The translations under genes were made by a program, and so were the position numbers. Shown here piece by piece: positions 1 through 7,775 of a stretch of 18,819 bases of DNA (positions are counted from its first letter, which is position 1; the number at the start of each line of letters is the position of its first letter). The notes under the pieces are model-generated. The model did not search any database and was not told where the DNA came from. It saw only the letters and a program-made list of their open reading frames with translations. The DNA is taken from assembly GCA_946482655.1 (NCBI GenBank), contig CAMLSA010000065.1:1-18819 (forward strand). The letters are read 5' to 3'. This DNA comes from an uncultured Sphingomonas sp. (GTDB lineage: Bacteria > Pseudomonadota > Alphaproteobacteria > Sphingomonadales > Sphingomonadaceae).

Positions 1-1271
1 ACGGCGCACCCTGGAACCACAAAATCCGCAGCGAAGGGAAAGGCGACAATCTGTTTCTGGCTTCCATCGTGGCGCTTGATGCCGAGACAGGAAAATATCG
101 ATGGCACTATCAGGTCAACCCTGCGGAGGCCTGGGACTACAATGCGGCGATGGACATGCAACTGGCGGACCTTCTCATCGACGGTCAGCTGCGCAAGGTC
201 GTTATGCAACTCCCTAAAAACGGCTTCTTCTATGTCATCGACCGCACGAACGGGAAGCTGATCTCGGCAGATAAAATCACGTTCACGACGTGGGCAGAGA
301 ACATCGATTTGCGAACAGGCCGGCCGATGGAAAATCCGCAAGCACGCTTTCCCGATGAGGGAAAGTTCACTCTGTTTCCCGCTCCGATGGGCGCGCACAC
401 ATGGCTTCCCTCGGCTTATAGCCCGAAGAATGGCCTTGTTTATCTGCCTGTCACGGAGATCGGCGCGCACTTCGACGCCAGCGGTTTCAAGCCGGGATGG
501 CGCCTCCCTCCCGACAACGCCGTCGCGGTCGGCTACCAGTTCCAGCTGCAGAGCGAAAAGCCGATCGGAATGCCGCCCGCCGGATCCTTTCTGATTGCAT
601 GGGATCCAGCGAGGAAGCGCGAGGCGTGGCGTGTACGGACGCCGGGTGTCTGGAGCGGCGGGGTTCTCGCCAGCAGCGACCTGGTATTTCAGGGGGACAC
701 AGCGAACAGATTTACCGCCTACGAAGCCGGCACGGGCAGGGTACTATGGTCGTTTGATGCCGAAGCACCCGTTCTGGCGCCACCGATCACCTACAGGGTA
801 GGCGGACGCCAATATGTATCCGTAATCGCGGGAATCGGGACCAGCGCGGGCTTGAAGGGGAGATATGCGCCTACCGTTGTAGATTATCGCACGCAGATGC
901 GGCGAATTCTCACTTTTGCCCTGCACGGGAAGCAACAGCTGCCGAAAAGAGATCCGTTCAAGCTGGCGCCGGTCGACGATGCCGACTTCCGCCCCGATCC
1001 CGCGAGTTCCCATCGCGGCTCGCTTCTGTTTTCCCGTAACTGCATGGTTTGTCACGGCCCGAATGCTGTCGCGGGTGGTACGGCGCCGGATTTGCGGGGT
1101 TCGTCGGTCACGATGTCCGCCGACGTCTTCAAGCAAGTTGTACGCGAAGGCCTGCTCGTGCCCAATGGCATGCCCCGATTCGAGGAATTTCGAGATGCTG
1201 AGCTGGCGGACATCCGCCAATATGTTCGGTCCCGGGCGGCTGAACTACGGGACCAGCCCGCGGAGAATTGA
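1..1271 (+). CDS. PQQ-dependent alcohol dehydrogenase with C-terminal cytochrome c domain (5' partial)
   Basis: Quinohaemoprotein alcohol dehydrogenase, expected in the periplasm, oxidising a primary or secondary alcohol and passing electrons from PQQ to a fused c-type haem. The frame is open from base 3 with no start, so the N-terminal part (signal peptide and first propeller blades) lies outside the window; about 423 residues remain. Visible family marks are AWDY (with the likely catalytic Asp), the blade segment LPKNGFFYVIDRTNGKL, and near the C-terminus the haem site CMVCH (codons 1041-1055) followed by NGMPRF, whose Met is the likely sixth ligand. The residue two after the catalytic Asp is Asn. 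Lanthanide-dependent XoxF/PedH enzymes carry Asp there, so a calcium enzyme is more likely (inference). Type II (soluble) and type III (membrane complex) enzymes share this layout; no other subunit gene is visible. The sigma-factor gene follows after 120 bases. Confidence 0.93.
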   Translation, partial: GAPWNHKIRSEGKGDNLFLASIVALDAETGKYRWHYQVNPAEAWDYNAAMDMQLADLLIDGQLRKVVMQLPKNGFFYVIDRTNGKLISADKITFTTWAENIDLRTGRPMENPQARFPDEGKFTLFPAPMGAHTWLPSAYSPKNGLVYLPVTEIGAHFDASGFKPGWRLPPDNAVAVGYQFQLQSEKPIGMPPAGSFLIAWDPARKREAWRVRTPGVWSGGVLASSDLVFQGDTANRFTAYEAGTGRVLWSFDAEAPVLAPPITYRVGGRQYVSVIAGIGTSAGLKGRYAPTVVDYRTQMRRILTFALHGKQQLPKRDPFKLAPVDDADFRPDPASSHRGSLLFSRNCMVCHGPNAVAGGTAPDLRGSSVTMSADVFKQVVREGLLVPNGMPRFEEFRDAELADIRQYVRSRAAELRDQPAEN

Positions 1272-1341
1272 CGCGCGAGGGCTTGATGCCAACGCGTCGC
1301 CGGACCAACATCTGCCCCGGTCCCCAAAAATTGAATAAAGG

Positions 1342-1361
1342 TTTCGAGCCGTCGTGCGTCA
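1342..1361 (+). promoter_or_regulatory. candidate ECF-sigma promoter upstream of the sigma-factor gene
   Basis: TTTCGAGC, six bases, then GCGTCA, ending 30 bases before the sigma-factor ATG. The same arrangement (TTTTGCGC, six bases, GCGTCT) lies upstream of the receptor gene at 2956-2975. The consensus is TTTYGMGC-N6-GCGTCW. A GC-rich -10 of the CGTC kind is typical of ECF promoters. The shared motif is seen directly; that it is the promoter read by this sigma factor is inference. Confidence 0.45.
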
Positions 1362-1391
1362 CTTGCAGCGGGGCAATCATCGGATTGAGAC

Positions 1392-1970
1392 ATGAACGCC
1401 AAGGGCAGGCTCCAACAGTGGTTTCGCGAAGAAGTGCTTGTTCGCGAGCGCGGGCTGGCCCGCCTGTTCCGGCGCCATGGCTTTCAGCATCACGAGATCG
1501 CCGATCTCATGCACGACACCTATGAGAAGGCGTTGATCGGCGCCGCCCGCGAAATCCCAACGAACAGCAGTGCATATCTTTTCACCATCGCGCGAAACAT
1601 CCTGATCAGCCGCGCCCGGCGTGCGAAGATCATTTCGATCGAGTTCGTGGCCAATATCGAGCAAATGAACTTTGAGCCCGATCTTCTGACCCCCGATCGC
1701 CATTTCGATGCGCGCGAGAAACTGCGGCGGGTCGAAGCTGCACTCGATCGCCTGCCTCCCCGGTGTCGTGACGTCGTCCGCCTTCGGAAGATCGAAGGCC
1801 TTTCGACGCGCGAAGTCGCCGAACGACTAGGGATCGGGAGCGATGCGGTGGAACAGCAGACGATGTTCGGCATGCGCGCCATCACCGATTTTCTCATGGG
1901 AGGGACCGGTCGCATCCGCCGTCCGCGCCGCTCCTCGCCGCGTGGATCTCGAATGGAGCAGGAACCATGA
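1392..1970 (+). CDS. ECF RNA polymerase sigma factor, FecI-like
   Basis: Extracytoplasmic-function sigma factor of 192 residues, expected to direct RNA polymerase to the receptor gene and possibly its own gene. Region 2 is seen at about residues 25-75 (DLMHDTYEKAL, then AYLFTIARNILISRARR, which contacts the -10 region). Region 4 is at about 113-170 (LDRLPPRCRDVVRLRKIEGLS, followed by a helix-turn-helix around REVAERLGIGSDAVEQQ). The Arg-rich tail after residue 172 is slightly longer than usual. The ATG at 1392 has only a weak ribosome-binding site. The stop overlaps the FecR start by four bases (ATGA), so translation is probably coupled. Order and overlap match FecI-FecR-FecA cell-surface signalling systems. 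Whether the inducer is an iron chelate or a carbon substrate cannot be told from the sigma factor; the neighbours favour an organic substrate. Confidence 0.93.
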   Translation: MNAKGRLQQWFREEVLVRERGLARLFRRHGFQHHEIADLMHDTYEKALIGAAREIPTNSSAYLFTIARNILISRARRAKIISIEFVANIEQMNFEPDLLTPDRHFDAREKLRRVEAALDRLPPRCRDVVRLRKIEGLSTREVAERLGIGSDAVEQQTMFGMRAITDFLMGGTGRIRRPRRSSPRGSRMEQEP

Positions 1971-2938
1971 GGGAAGATATCGAGGCGAAGGCCGCCTATT
2001 TCCTGATGCGGCGCTCGGAACCGGACTGGTCTTCCGAGGATGAGAGCGCGCTCAAGCACTGGCTCGACGAGGCAGCCGCCCATGCGGCCGCCTATTGGCG
2101 GATCGAATATGCTTGGGACGAAATCGATCGCCTTCGCGCCTTTTCCGGATCGCCCGAACTACCGCCGGGGCCCGGATCCGGGCCGGCGGCGGCGGCTTTC
2201 GCTCCTCGCCGCAGCGTACCGCTTCTGATCGCAGCGACCTTCTGTGTCGCGCTTGTCTTGGCAACTGTCTGGCTCGGGCCGCTCGTGCCGGCGCATAGCA
2301 CCAGCTTCGCGACGGCCACGGGGCAGCAACGTACCGTCGTGCTGAAAGACGGGACGCGGCTCGAACTCAACACTCGCACTAGCGTGAGGGCGGCGTTCGA
2401 ACCCGGTCGCCGTACCATATGGCTAGACCGCGGAGAGGCCTTTTTCGATGTCGCTCACGATAGCGCCCGACCCCTTATAGTCCATGCGGGGTCGCATTAC
2501 GTCACCGTGCTGGGAACGAAATTCGGTGTCCGTCGCCGCGCCGACGGAGTGACCGTCGCTGTGCTGGGTGGCGCCGTCCAGCTCGACCGTGAGGGGGAAC
2601 AGGACAGCCGAGCTGCCGTGCTGAGGCGCGGCGACATCGCCATATCCCGGGGAGCCTCTACCGCGATTTCCTACGGTTCGTACCAAGCCGTGGAGAATCT
2701 GCTCAGTTGGCGCGAGGGCCTGATCATTTTCAATCGCACGCGGCTGGCCGATGCACTGGCCGAATTCGAACGATATGGCGGGCGGCGTTTCGAGGTCGCC
2801 GACAGTCGTGCCGCGGCGATGCGTATCGGCGGTTCGTTCGATGTCGAGGATGTCGACGCCTTCCTGGAGCTTCTACAGGAAGTATATGGCCTGCGTGTTC
2901 AGCGTGGACCCGACTCCACAAAAATTTCGTCCCTCTAA
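1967..2938 (+). CDS. FecR-family anti-sigma factor / signal transducer
   Basis: Inner-membrane regulator of 323 residues that holds the FecI-like sigma factor inactive and relays the signal from the receptor's STN domain. The N-terminal cytoplasmic domain (about 1-50) has the usual AxxWxxxxxxD-type pattern, seen as HAAAYWRIEYAWDEIDRL. One membrane segment follows at about 86-106 (VPLLIAATFCVALVLATVWL). The periplasmic FecR domain spans about 115-215 (KDGTRLELNTRTSV, LDRGEAFFDVAHD, VLGTKFGVR). A C-terminal segment (about 245-315, REGLIIFNRTRLADALAEF) resembles the DUF4974 module that contacts the receptor. An AGGA sits just before the start, and the gene overlaps the sigma-factor stop. Length and domain order are normal for the family. 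Confidence 0.93.
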   Translation: MREDIEAKAAYFLMRRSEPDWSSEDESALKHWLDEAAAHAAAYWRIEYAWDEIDRLRAFSGSPELPPGPGSGPAAAAFAPRRSVPLLIAATFCVALVLATVWLGPLVPAHSTSFATATGQQRTVVLKDGTRLELNTRTSVRAAFEPGRRTIWLDRGEAFFDVAHDSARPLIVHAGSHYVTVLGTKFGVRRRADGVTVAVLGGAVQLDREGEQDSRAAVLRRGDIAISRGASTAISYGSYQAVENLLSWREGLIIFNRTRLADALAEFERYGGRRFEVADSRAAAMRIGGSFDVEDVDAFLELLQEVYGLRVQRGPDSTKISSL

Positions 2939-2955
2939 CGGCAATGACGTAAGGC

Positions 2956-2975
2956 TTTTGCGCAATCACGCGTCT
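2956..2975 (+). promoter_or_regulatory. candidate ECF-sigma promoter upstream of the TonB-dependent receptor
   Basis: TTTTGCGC, six bases, then GCGTCT, matching the motif before the sigma gene in sequence and spacing. It lies in the 81-base gap between fecR and the receptor gene, 44 bases before the ATG. A small inverted repeat (TCTCC, ACTCA, GGAGA; 2973-2987) overlaps its downstream end and would lie at or near the transcript start. Function is inferred from the shared motif and the gene order. Confidence 0.45.
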
Positions 2976-3019
2976 CCACTCAGGAGAACGACAATATATC
3001 TGTCCGATGGAGGGGGCGC

Positions 3020-5668
3020 ATGCGCAAGAGCATATATTTAACCGCGGCACTGATCTGTGCCATGCCGATGATACCGGTTGCGGCGGCGTCGCAAAGCGAA
3101 TGCCAATTCTCCATCCCCGCCGGCACGCTCGTTGCCGCGCTCGGAGCCCTCGCCCGGCAATGCGACTTGAATCTGATCTATCGCTCGGAGGATCTTGGCG
3201 ACGCGACGATCGCCGGCCTGCGCGGCGCGATGAAGCCGCAAGCGGCGCTCCGCGCACTGCTCGCGAACAGCGGCTTTGAGGAACGCCGAGGCCGTTTGGG
3301 CGCAGTCGCCATCGTCGCCGTCCGTCCGTCGCGCGGCGTGAAAACGGCTGCGCTCGGTTTCCCGGTCGCGGCCTTGCAGGCGGCCGCGGTGGCGCCCGAG
3401 CAAGCCGCCACGGCTGACGGCGAAATTCTCGTCACTGCTCGGCGCAGAGCAGAACGGCTTCAGGATGTTCCGGTCGCCGCGTCGGTGGTGGCCGGTGCGG
3501 CGCTTGCGCGGCAGTCGATCTCCTCGATGGAGGATCTTCGCCTGGTCGCACCTTCGGTTTCCTTTGATCGGTCGATCTTCGGATCCGGCATATCCCTGTC
3601 CGTTCGCGGCGTGAGTTCCTCCTTCCAGGATCAGGGCATCGAGCAGTCCATTCTGCTCGATTATGACGGGATGCCGATGAGCCGCGGCCGGATACTCGAT
3701 GTCGCGATGTTCGACGTCGAGCGAGTGGAAATACTCAAAGGACCGCAGGCGCTCTTTTTCGGCAAAAATTCTCCGGGCGGAGCGGTTTCAATCCGCAGCG
3801 CCAATCCGACGAACATCCTCACGGGATATGCGCGTGCGGGCTACGAGTTTCATGGGGATAAGCCGTCGCTCGAAGCTGCGGTATCCGGCCCTCTATCAGG
3901 CAATCTCAGCGGGCGAATCGCGATTTTGGCGAGCCGAAGCCAAGGATATATCAAAAACATTCATCCGGGGGTCGACGACCCGTTCAGGACGGCTGCGACC
4001 GGAGGAGATTTCGCGGCTCCCGCTGCCAACCGGCTCGGGTTCGATCGCCAGACTGCCGGCCGCCTGACGTTGCAATATACAGGGGCGGCAGTCACCGCCA
4101 ACATCAAGCTTCTGTATGGCGAATCCAAAGGCGACTACATGAATCTGACGGAAATGATGGGTTGCGGCGGCGGTCGCACACGTCCTGTTCTGCTCGGTGC
4201 CTCCGATCCGCTTGGCGACTGCAAGCTCAATGGCGTCGTATCGCGAGCCCGGCCTGCGCAGACGGTGATGGAAGCGTGGCCGGAGGCGCGGTTCCTGTCC
4301 CGGGGCGCGATTTCGGAGAACAAGACCTTTCTGCCGGTTCTGACCGTGAATGCCGACATTGCCGACGCCATCACACTCACCTCCACGACCGGCTATGTGT
4401 GGTATAAATTCCGGTCCGGCGGATTGTCTGAAGAAAGCTCCTATTCCACGGCGTTCGCTTTCTATAACAAGGAACGGTTTCATGATTTTTCCCAGGAACT
4501 GAGGGTAAATAGTGATTTCGACGGCACAGTGAATTTTTCGGCCGGGGCTTTCTTCTCCGACAGCAAGCGCGTTTTCCTGGTCGGAGGAGAAAACGGCGCA
4601 CGCACTCCCGATCCGGCGACCGGCAAGTACAATGCCTATGACACCAGATGGGTGTCCGATGCGCGCTCCTGGTCGGTCTTCGGCCAATTGAGGGTGGCCC
4701 CGCTCGACGGTCTCGAGATTGCCGGCGGTGGCCGCTACACGCGGGAGAAGAAGCACGCAGTGGCGAATGTGACCTTTGTCCACCCCACTCAGGTGGCGAA
4801 TTTCTTCCCCGCCCGAACTCCCCTCGCGCTGTCCAAGACGGAAGATAATTTCTCTCCTGAGGCGACCGTGAGCTGGAAGATTACTCCTCAGTTAATGGCC
4901 TATGGCGCGTACAAGACGGGATATCTGGCCGGCGGCTTTTCCAATGTCGGAATTCTCGGCCCAGCGGCCTCGGCCGCCACGCTCTCCTTCGATGCCGAAA
5001 AGGTGAAGGGCGGAGAAGTCGGTCTCAAGCTCTCAACCGGACCCCTCAACGGATCTCTCGTGGGCTATCGGTACATCTACAAGGGCCTGCAAGTTACCGC
5101 GTTCGATTCGGTCGCGATCACGCCTCGAACACAAAATGCCGCGTCCACATTGGTGCAGGGAATCGAACTGGAGGGCAGCTATCAACTTGGGGCCGGGCTG
5201 AGGTTGAACGGCAGCGTCGCCTATAATGATGCCAACTACAGGGACTTTCCAAGCTCCCTGTGCTACGCTGGGCAAACGGTTGCGACAGGTTGTATCGGCG
5301 GCGTTCAGAGCCTGTCGGGCCGTCCGGTTTATCGAGCTCCCGACTGGGTCGGCCTAGCTGGAGCGAGGTACGAAACATCCCTGGGCGACTATAACTTGGA
5401 TTTGAATGCCCAAGCTCAATATTCTTCCAGCTACTATACCAGTCTTACCCTCAACCCCGTCTCGATCCAGAATGCCTATTGGATCTTCAGTGCGGGCGTG
5501 GGCATCGAGACCAGCGACGGCCGGTGGAGACTGTCCCTGATCGGGAACAACCTCACCGACAATAATTATGCTGTTCTTGCCAACGATTCGCCGGGCGGAG
5601 CGGGAGATGTCACTGCCGTTTCCGGCGGGCGCCGCACGGTAACGCTCCAGGCCCAGGTCAGATTTTAG
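3020..5668 (+). CDS. TonB-dependent outer-membrane receptor with STN signalling domain
   Basis: FecA-type outer-membrane transducer of 882 residues, importing a ligand with TonB energy and signalling to FecR. A signal peptide (residues 1-24, cleavage likely after VAAA) is followed by an STN domain (about 30-100, with FSIPAGTLVAALGALARQ and LNLIYRSEDL). A TonB-box-like EILVTARRR lies near 135. The plug domain is about 145-270 (RLQDVPVAASVV, then GPQALFFGKNSPGGAVSI). A 22-stranded barrel follows, including FSQELRVNSDFDGTVNF, and ends in the terminal aromatic of QAQVRF. GGAGG six bases before the ATG supports the start. The barrel resembles sphingomonad receptors for organic compounds rather than well-known siderophore receptors, but this is a judgement from memory; the ligand is unknown. 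Confidence 0.97.
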   Translation: MRKSIYLTAALICAMPMIPVAAASQSECQFSIPAGTLVAALGALARQCDLNLIYRSEDLGDATIAGLRGAMKPQAALRALLANSGFEERRGRLGAVAIVAVRPSRGVKTAALGFPVAALQAAAVAPEQAATADGEILVTARRRAERLQDVPVAASVVAGAALARQSISSMEDLRLVAPSVSFDRSIFGSGISLSVRGVSSSFQDQGIEQSILLDYDGMPMSRGRILDVAMFDVERVEILKGPQALFFGKNSPGGAVSIRSANPTNILTGYARAGYEFHGDKPSLEAAVSGPLSGNLSGRIAILASRSQGYIKNIHPGVDDPFRTAATGGDFAAPAANRLGFDRQTAGRLTLQYTGAAVTANIKLLYGESKGDYMNLTEMMGCGGGRTRPVLLGASDPLGDCKLNGVVSRARPAQTVMEAWPEARFLSRGAISENKTFLPVLTVNADIADAITLTSTTGYVWYKFRSGGLSEESSYSTAFAFYNKERFHDFSQELRVNSDFDGTVNFSAGAFFSDSKRVFLVGGENGARTPDPATGKYNAYDTRWVSDARSWSVFGQLRVAPLDGLEIAGGGRYTREKKHAVANVTFVHPTQVANFFPARTPLALSKTEDNFSPEATVSWKITPQLMAYGAYKTGYLAGGFSNVGILGPAASAATLSFDAEKVKGGEVGLKLSTGPLNGSLVGYRYIYKGLQVTAFDSVAITPRTQNAASTLVQGIELEGSYQLGAGLRLNGSVAYNDANYRDFPSSLCYAGQTVATGCIGGVQSLSGRPVYRAPDWVGLAGARYETSLGDYNLDLNAQAQYSSSYYTSLTLNPVSIQNAYWIFSAGVGIETSDGRWRLSLIGNNLTDNNYAVLANDSPGGAGDVTAVSGGRRTVTLQAQVRF

Positions 5669-5700
5669 ATCTTCCGCAGGAATTGATGGAGGAATTCCGT

Positions 5701-6069
5701 ATGTTCAAGACATTGACTCTGCTGAGGCGGCGACCTGATCTGACCATGGAACAGTTCATGGAGCGATATGAGACCGGGCACGCCAAGCTTGGCGAACGCC
5801 TGTTCCGTGGAAGGGCGATTCACTACGAACGCCGCTTCATTCGTGCCTTGCCTCACCGGGAGACCGGCGAATTCCCCGCATCGTCGTTCGATGTGGCGCT
5901 GGAGATCTGGTACCCGGATCGTGCAGCGTTCGACGCCGCAATGGAGGCGTTCATCGACCCCGCCGTGAACGCCGAGATCGCTGCCGATGAGGAAACGCTC
6001 TTCGATCGATCGGAAAGAATGCGGTTTTTCGTGCTGGAAGAGTGCGCAAGTGACCTCAGCGGCGACTGA
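5701..6069 (+). CDS. EthD-domain protein (single domain)
   Basis: Small cytoplasmic protein of 122 residues with the ferredoxin-like alpha+beta fold of EthD proteins, which form dimeric barrels. The motif LRRRPDLTMEQFMERYETGHAKLG (about residues 8-31) carries the family's xPxLTxExFxxxxxxxH pattern, with His at the conserved site. The C-terminus (TLFDRSERMRFFVLEE) recurs in the second EthD protein at 10259-11020. EthD itself is needed for ethyl tert-butyl ether breakdown with unclear activity, while related domains act as decarboxylases or cyclases, so the role here is open. GGAGGA at 5688-5693 places the start at ATG 5701 rather than ATG 5686 or TTG 5683. The gene starts 32 bases after the receptor stop and may be co-transcribed with it. 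Confidence 0.85.
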   Translation: MFKTLTLLRRRPDLTMEQFMERYETGHAKLGERLFRGRAIHYERRFIRALPHRETGEFPASSFDVALEIWYPDRAAFDAAMEAFIDPAVNAEIAADEETLFDRSERMRFFVLEECASDLSGD

Positions 6070-6205
6070 GCTTCGGTGCAATGCGCCGCGGTCCTATTTT
6101 AGTTGCTTTCGCACCGAGACAGGCGCGGCTCGGCAGGAATCGTCGAGGTTGACTTCGCCGCATCCCCACCCAGCCAATTGAGACGACGGAAGAGGAGCGA
6201 CGGCG

Positions 6206-7666
6206 ATGCCGCAGGAGGAAACGGCTACCGGAGCCGAATGGGACGTCATCATCGTCGGCGCGGGAAACGCAGGGATGTGCGCGGCCATCGAAATCGATCG
6301 CGCCGGCAGCACTTGCCTGCTGCTCGAGGCGGATGCCAAGCTTGGCGGCGCGAGCGCGCTGACGACCGGGATCTATTATGCCGCGGATACGCCCGAACAA
6401 CGGGCGGCGGGTATCAAAGACACGCCGGACGACATGTTCAAATATATCATGACGCTCACGCAGGGAACGGTCCGCCCGGATCTGCTGCGCGTCACCTGCG
6501 ATCACGCGGCGGAAGGTCTGAAATTTCTTCAGGATCTGGGACTCGACCTGCACCCTGAACCGATCGTGAGCGGTGGCGACAAGCTGTCCGTGCCGCGGGG
6601 CCATTCCACGAATGGCAAGGCGGGCGGCGTGGCCGCCCTGCTCATGAAGATTGTACGCGAGCGAAATATCGGCTTCAGGCTGAACAGCCGCGTGACCGAC
6701 CTGCTCGTCGACGGAGATCGGGTTGCGGGTGTTCGCGCGGGCGATGAGGAGTATCGCGCGCGGGCCGTGATCATCGCGAGCGGCGGCTTTGCGAACAACT
6801 GGTCTCTGATCGAAAGATTCTGGCCCAATGTGGCGCAGCACGGCAAGGACCGGGTGTGGAGCGTCAATGCCGAGGCAGCCTGTCTGCAGGGCGACGGGCT
6901 GCTCCTGGCGGAAAAGGCGGGAGCACGTATCGTTGGCCATGATAAGGGCGCCGATGGAGGCGTCGCCGTTCCAACGACCGGCTTCCGGAGAAAATTGGAA
7001 GGGCAGAGCGCGGTCGCGCCCTGGACGATCTTGATCAACCTCGAAGGGCGCCGCTTCATGTCGGAAACGGCACCCTACAGCATATCGGGCTATCTGCTCA
7101 ACAATCAGCCGGAGGCGCGCTGCTACGCGATCTTCGATCATCGTCTGCTGGAAGGAGCCGATCGGCATCTGGGGTTTGTCGATCCGAATCGGCAGGGAGG
7201 TGGGGTCGGCACCAGCTGGACGGGCGAGATACTACGGGCGAAACTAGCCGATGGTGCGGTGATCTCCGGAAAAACGCTAGCCGAGCTTGCCGCGAAGACC
7301 GGCATCCCGAGAGGCCCGTTGGAAGCCACCGTCGCCAGATACAACGCGGATGTGACAAGCGGCGTCGACGCGGCATTCTTCAAGACGACAGGCCTTGAGG
7401 CAATCAGGCAGCCGCCCTTCTACGCCGTCGAACTCCGCACCGCGGCGGTGGGCCTCACCTGCACCGGGCCGGAAATCGATACCAGCTCACGGGTCCTCGA
7501 TACGGACGGCAATCCGATTCCGGGTCTCTACGCCGCGGGTGAGGTCGTAGGCGGTTCATTCGGAACGCGCTATCCTTCCGGCGGCATCAGCATTACCAAC
7601 TGCATCGTTTTCGGCCGTATCGCAGCGCGGACCGCGCTCGCGGAAGCGCGGGAGGCGGCAGGCTGA
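6206..7666 (+). CDS. FAD-dependent oxidoreductase of the fumarate reductase / 3-ketosteroid dehydrogenase superfamily
   Basis: Flavoprotein of 486 residues. The N-terminal FAD site is DVIIVGAGNAGMCAAIEI (residues about 12-29), with LLLEADAKLGGAS following. A mobile substrate-capping domain occupies the middle. The FAD domain closes with IPGLYAAGEVVGG and GTRYPSGGISITNCIVFGRIA. In flavocytochrome-c type fumarate reductases the segment before IDT carries histidines (HHTMGG type); here it reads VGLTCTGPEID, with none. Fumarate reduction is therefore unlikely, and an alkane or ketone dehydrogenation (desaturation) is more plausible. Relatives include 3-ketosteroid 1-dehydrogenases and tricarballylate dehydrogenase. 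No signal peptide is seen, so it is probably cytoplasmic. AGAGGAG eight bases before the ATG supports the start. Transporter and FMN-enzyme genes follow on the same strand. Confidence 0.92.
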   Translation: MPQEETATGAEWDVIIVGAGNAGMCAAIEIDRAGSTCLLLEADAKLGGASALTTGIYYAADTPEQRAAGIKDTPDDMFKYIMTLTQGTVRPDLLRVTCDHAAEGLKFLQDLGLDLHPEPIVSGGDKLSVPRGHSTNGKAGGVAALLMKIVRERNIGFRLNSRVTDLLVDGDRVAGVRAGDEEYRARAVIIASGGFANNWSLIERFWPNVAQHGKDRVWSVNAEAACLQGDGLLLAEKAGARIVGHDKGADGGVAVPTTGFRRKLEGQSAVAPWTILINLEGRRFMSETAPYSISGYLLNNQPEARCYAIFDHRLLEGADRHLGFVDPNRQGGGVGTSWTGEILRAKLADGAVISGKTLAELAAKTGIPRGPLEATVARYNADVTSGVDAAFFKTTGLEAIRQPPFYAVELRTAAVGLTCTGPEIDTSSRVLDTDGNPIPGLYAAGEVVGGSFGTRYPSGGISITNCIVFGRIAARTALAEAREAAG

Positions 7667-7775
7667 AAAGAGACGGTCCGGCACGCAAGGAGCCGATCAG
7701 CCAGCGGGGGCTTGGAAGACACTATGAGCATGGTCCCGCGCTCCTTTCCATCCCATCAACGGAAGCTTGTATCAA

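Noticed and set aside
1302..1323. GGACC ... GGTCC repeat after the PQQ alcohol dehydrogenase as a terminator
   Set aside because: Only five pairs around a 13- to 15-base loop and followed by an A-run rather than a U-run.
3896..4783. 295-codon minus-strand frame
   Set aside because: Lies wholly inside the TonB-dependent receptor gene, has no recognisable motif and reflects high third-position GC.
6073..6117. TCGGTGC ... GCACCGA inverted repeat after the first EthD gene as a terminator
   Set aside because: The loop is 31 bases and no U-run follows; too weak to call.
6206..7666. Naming the FAD enzyme a fumarate reductase or 3-ketosteroid dehydrogenase outright
   Set aside because: The His residues of fumarate reductases are absent and the steroid-dehydrogenase tyrosine pattern cannot be confirmed by eye.
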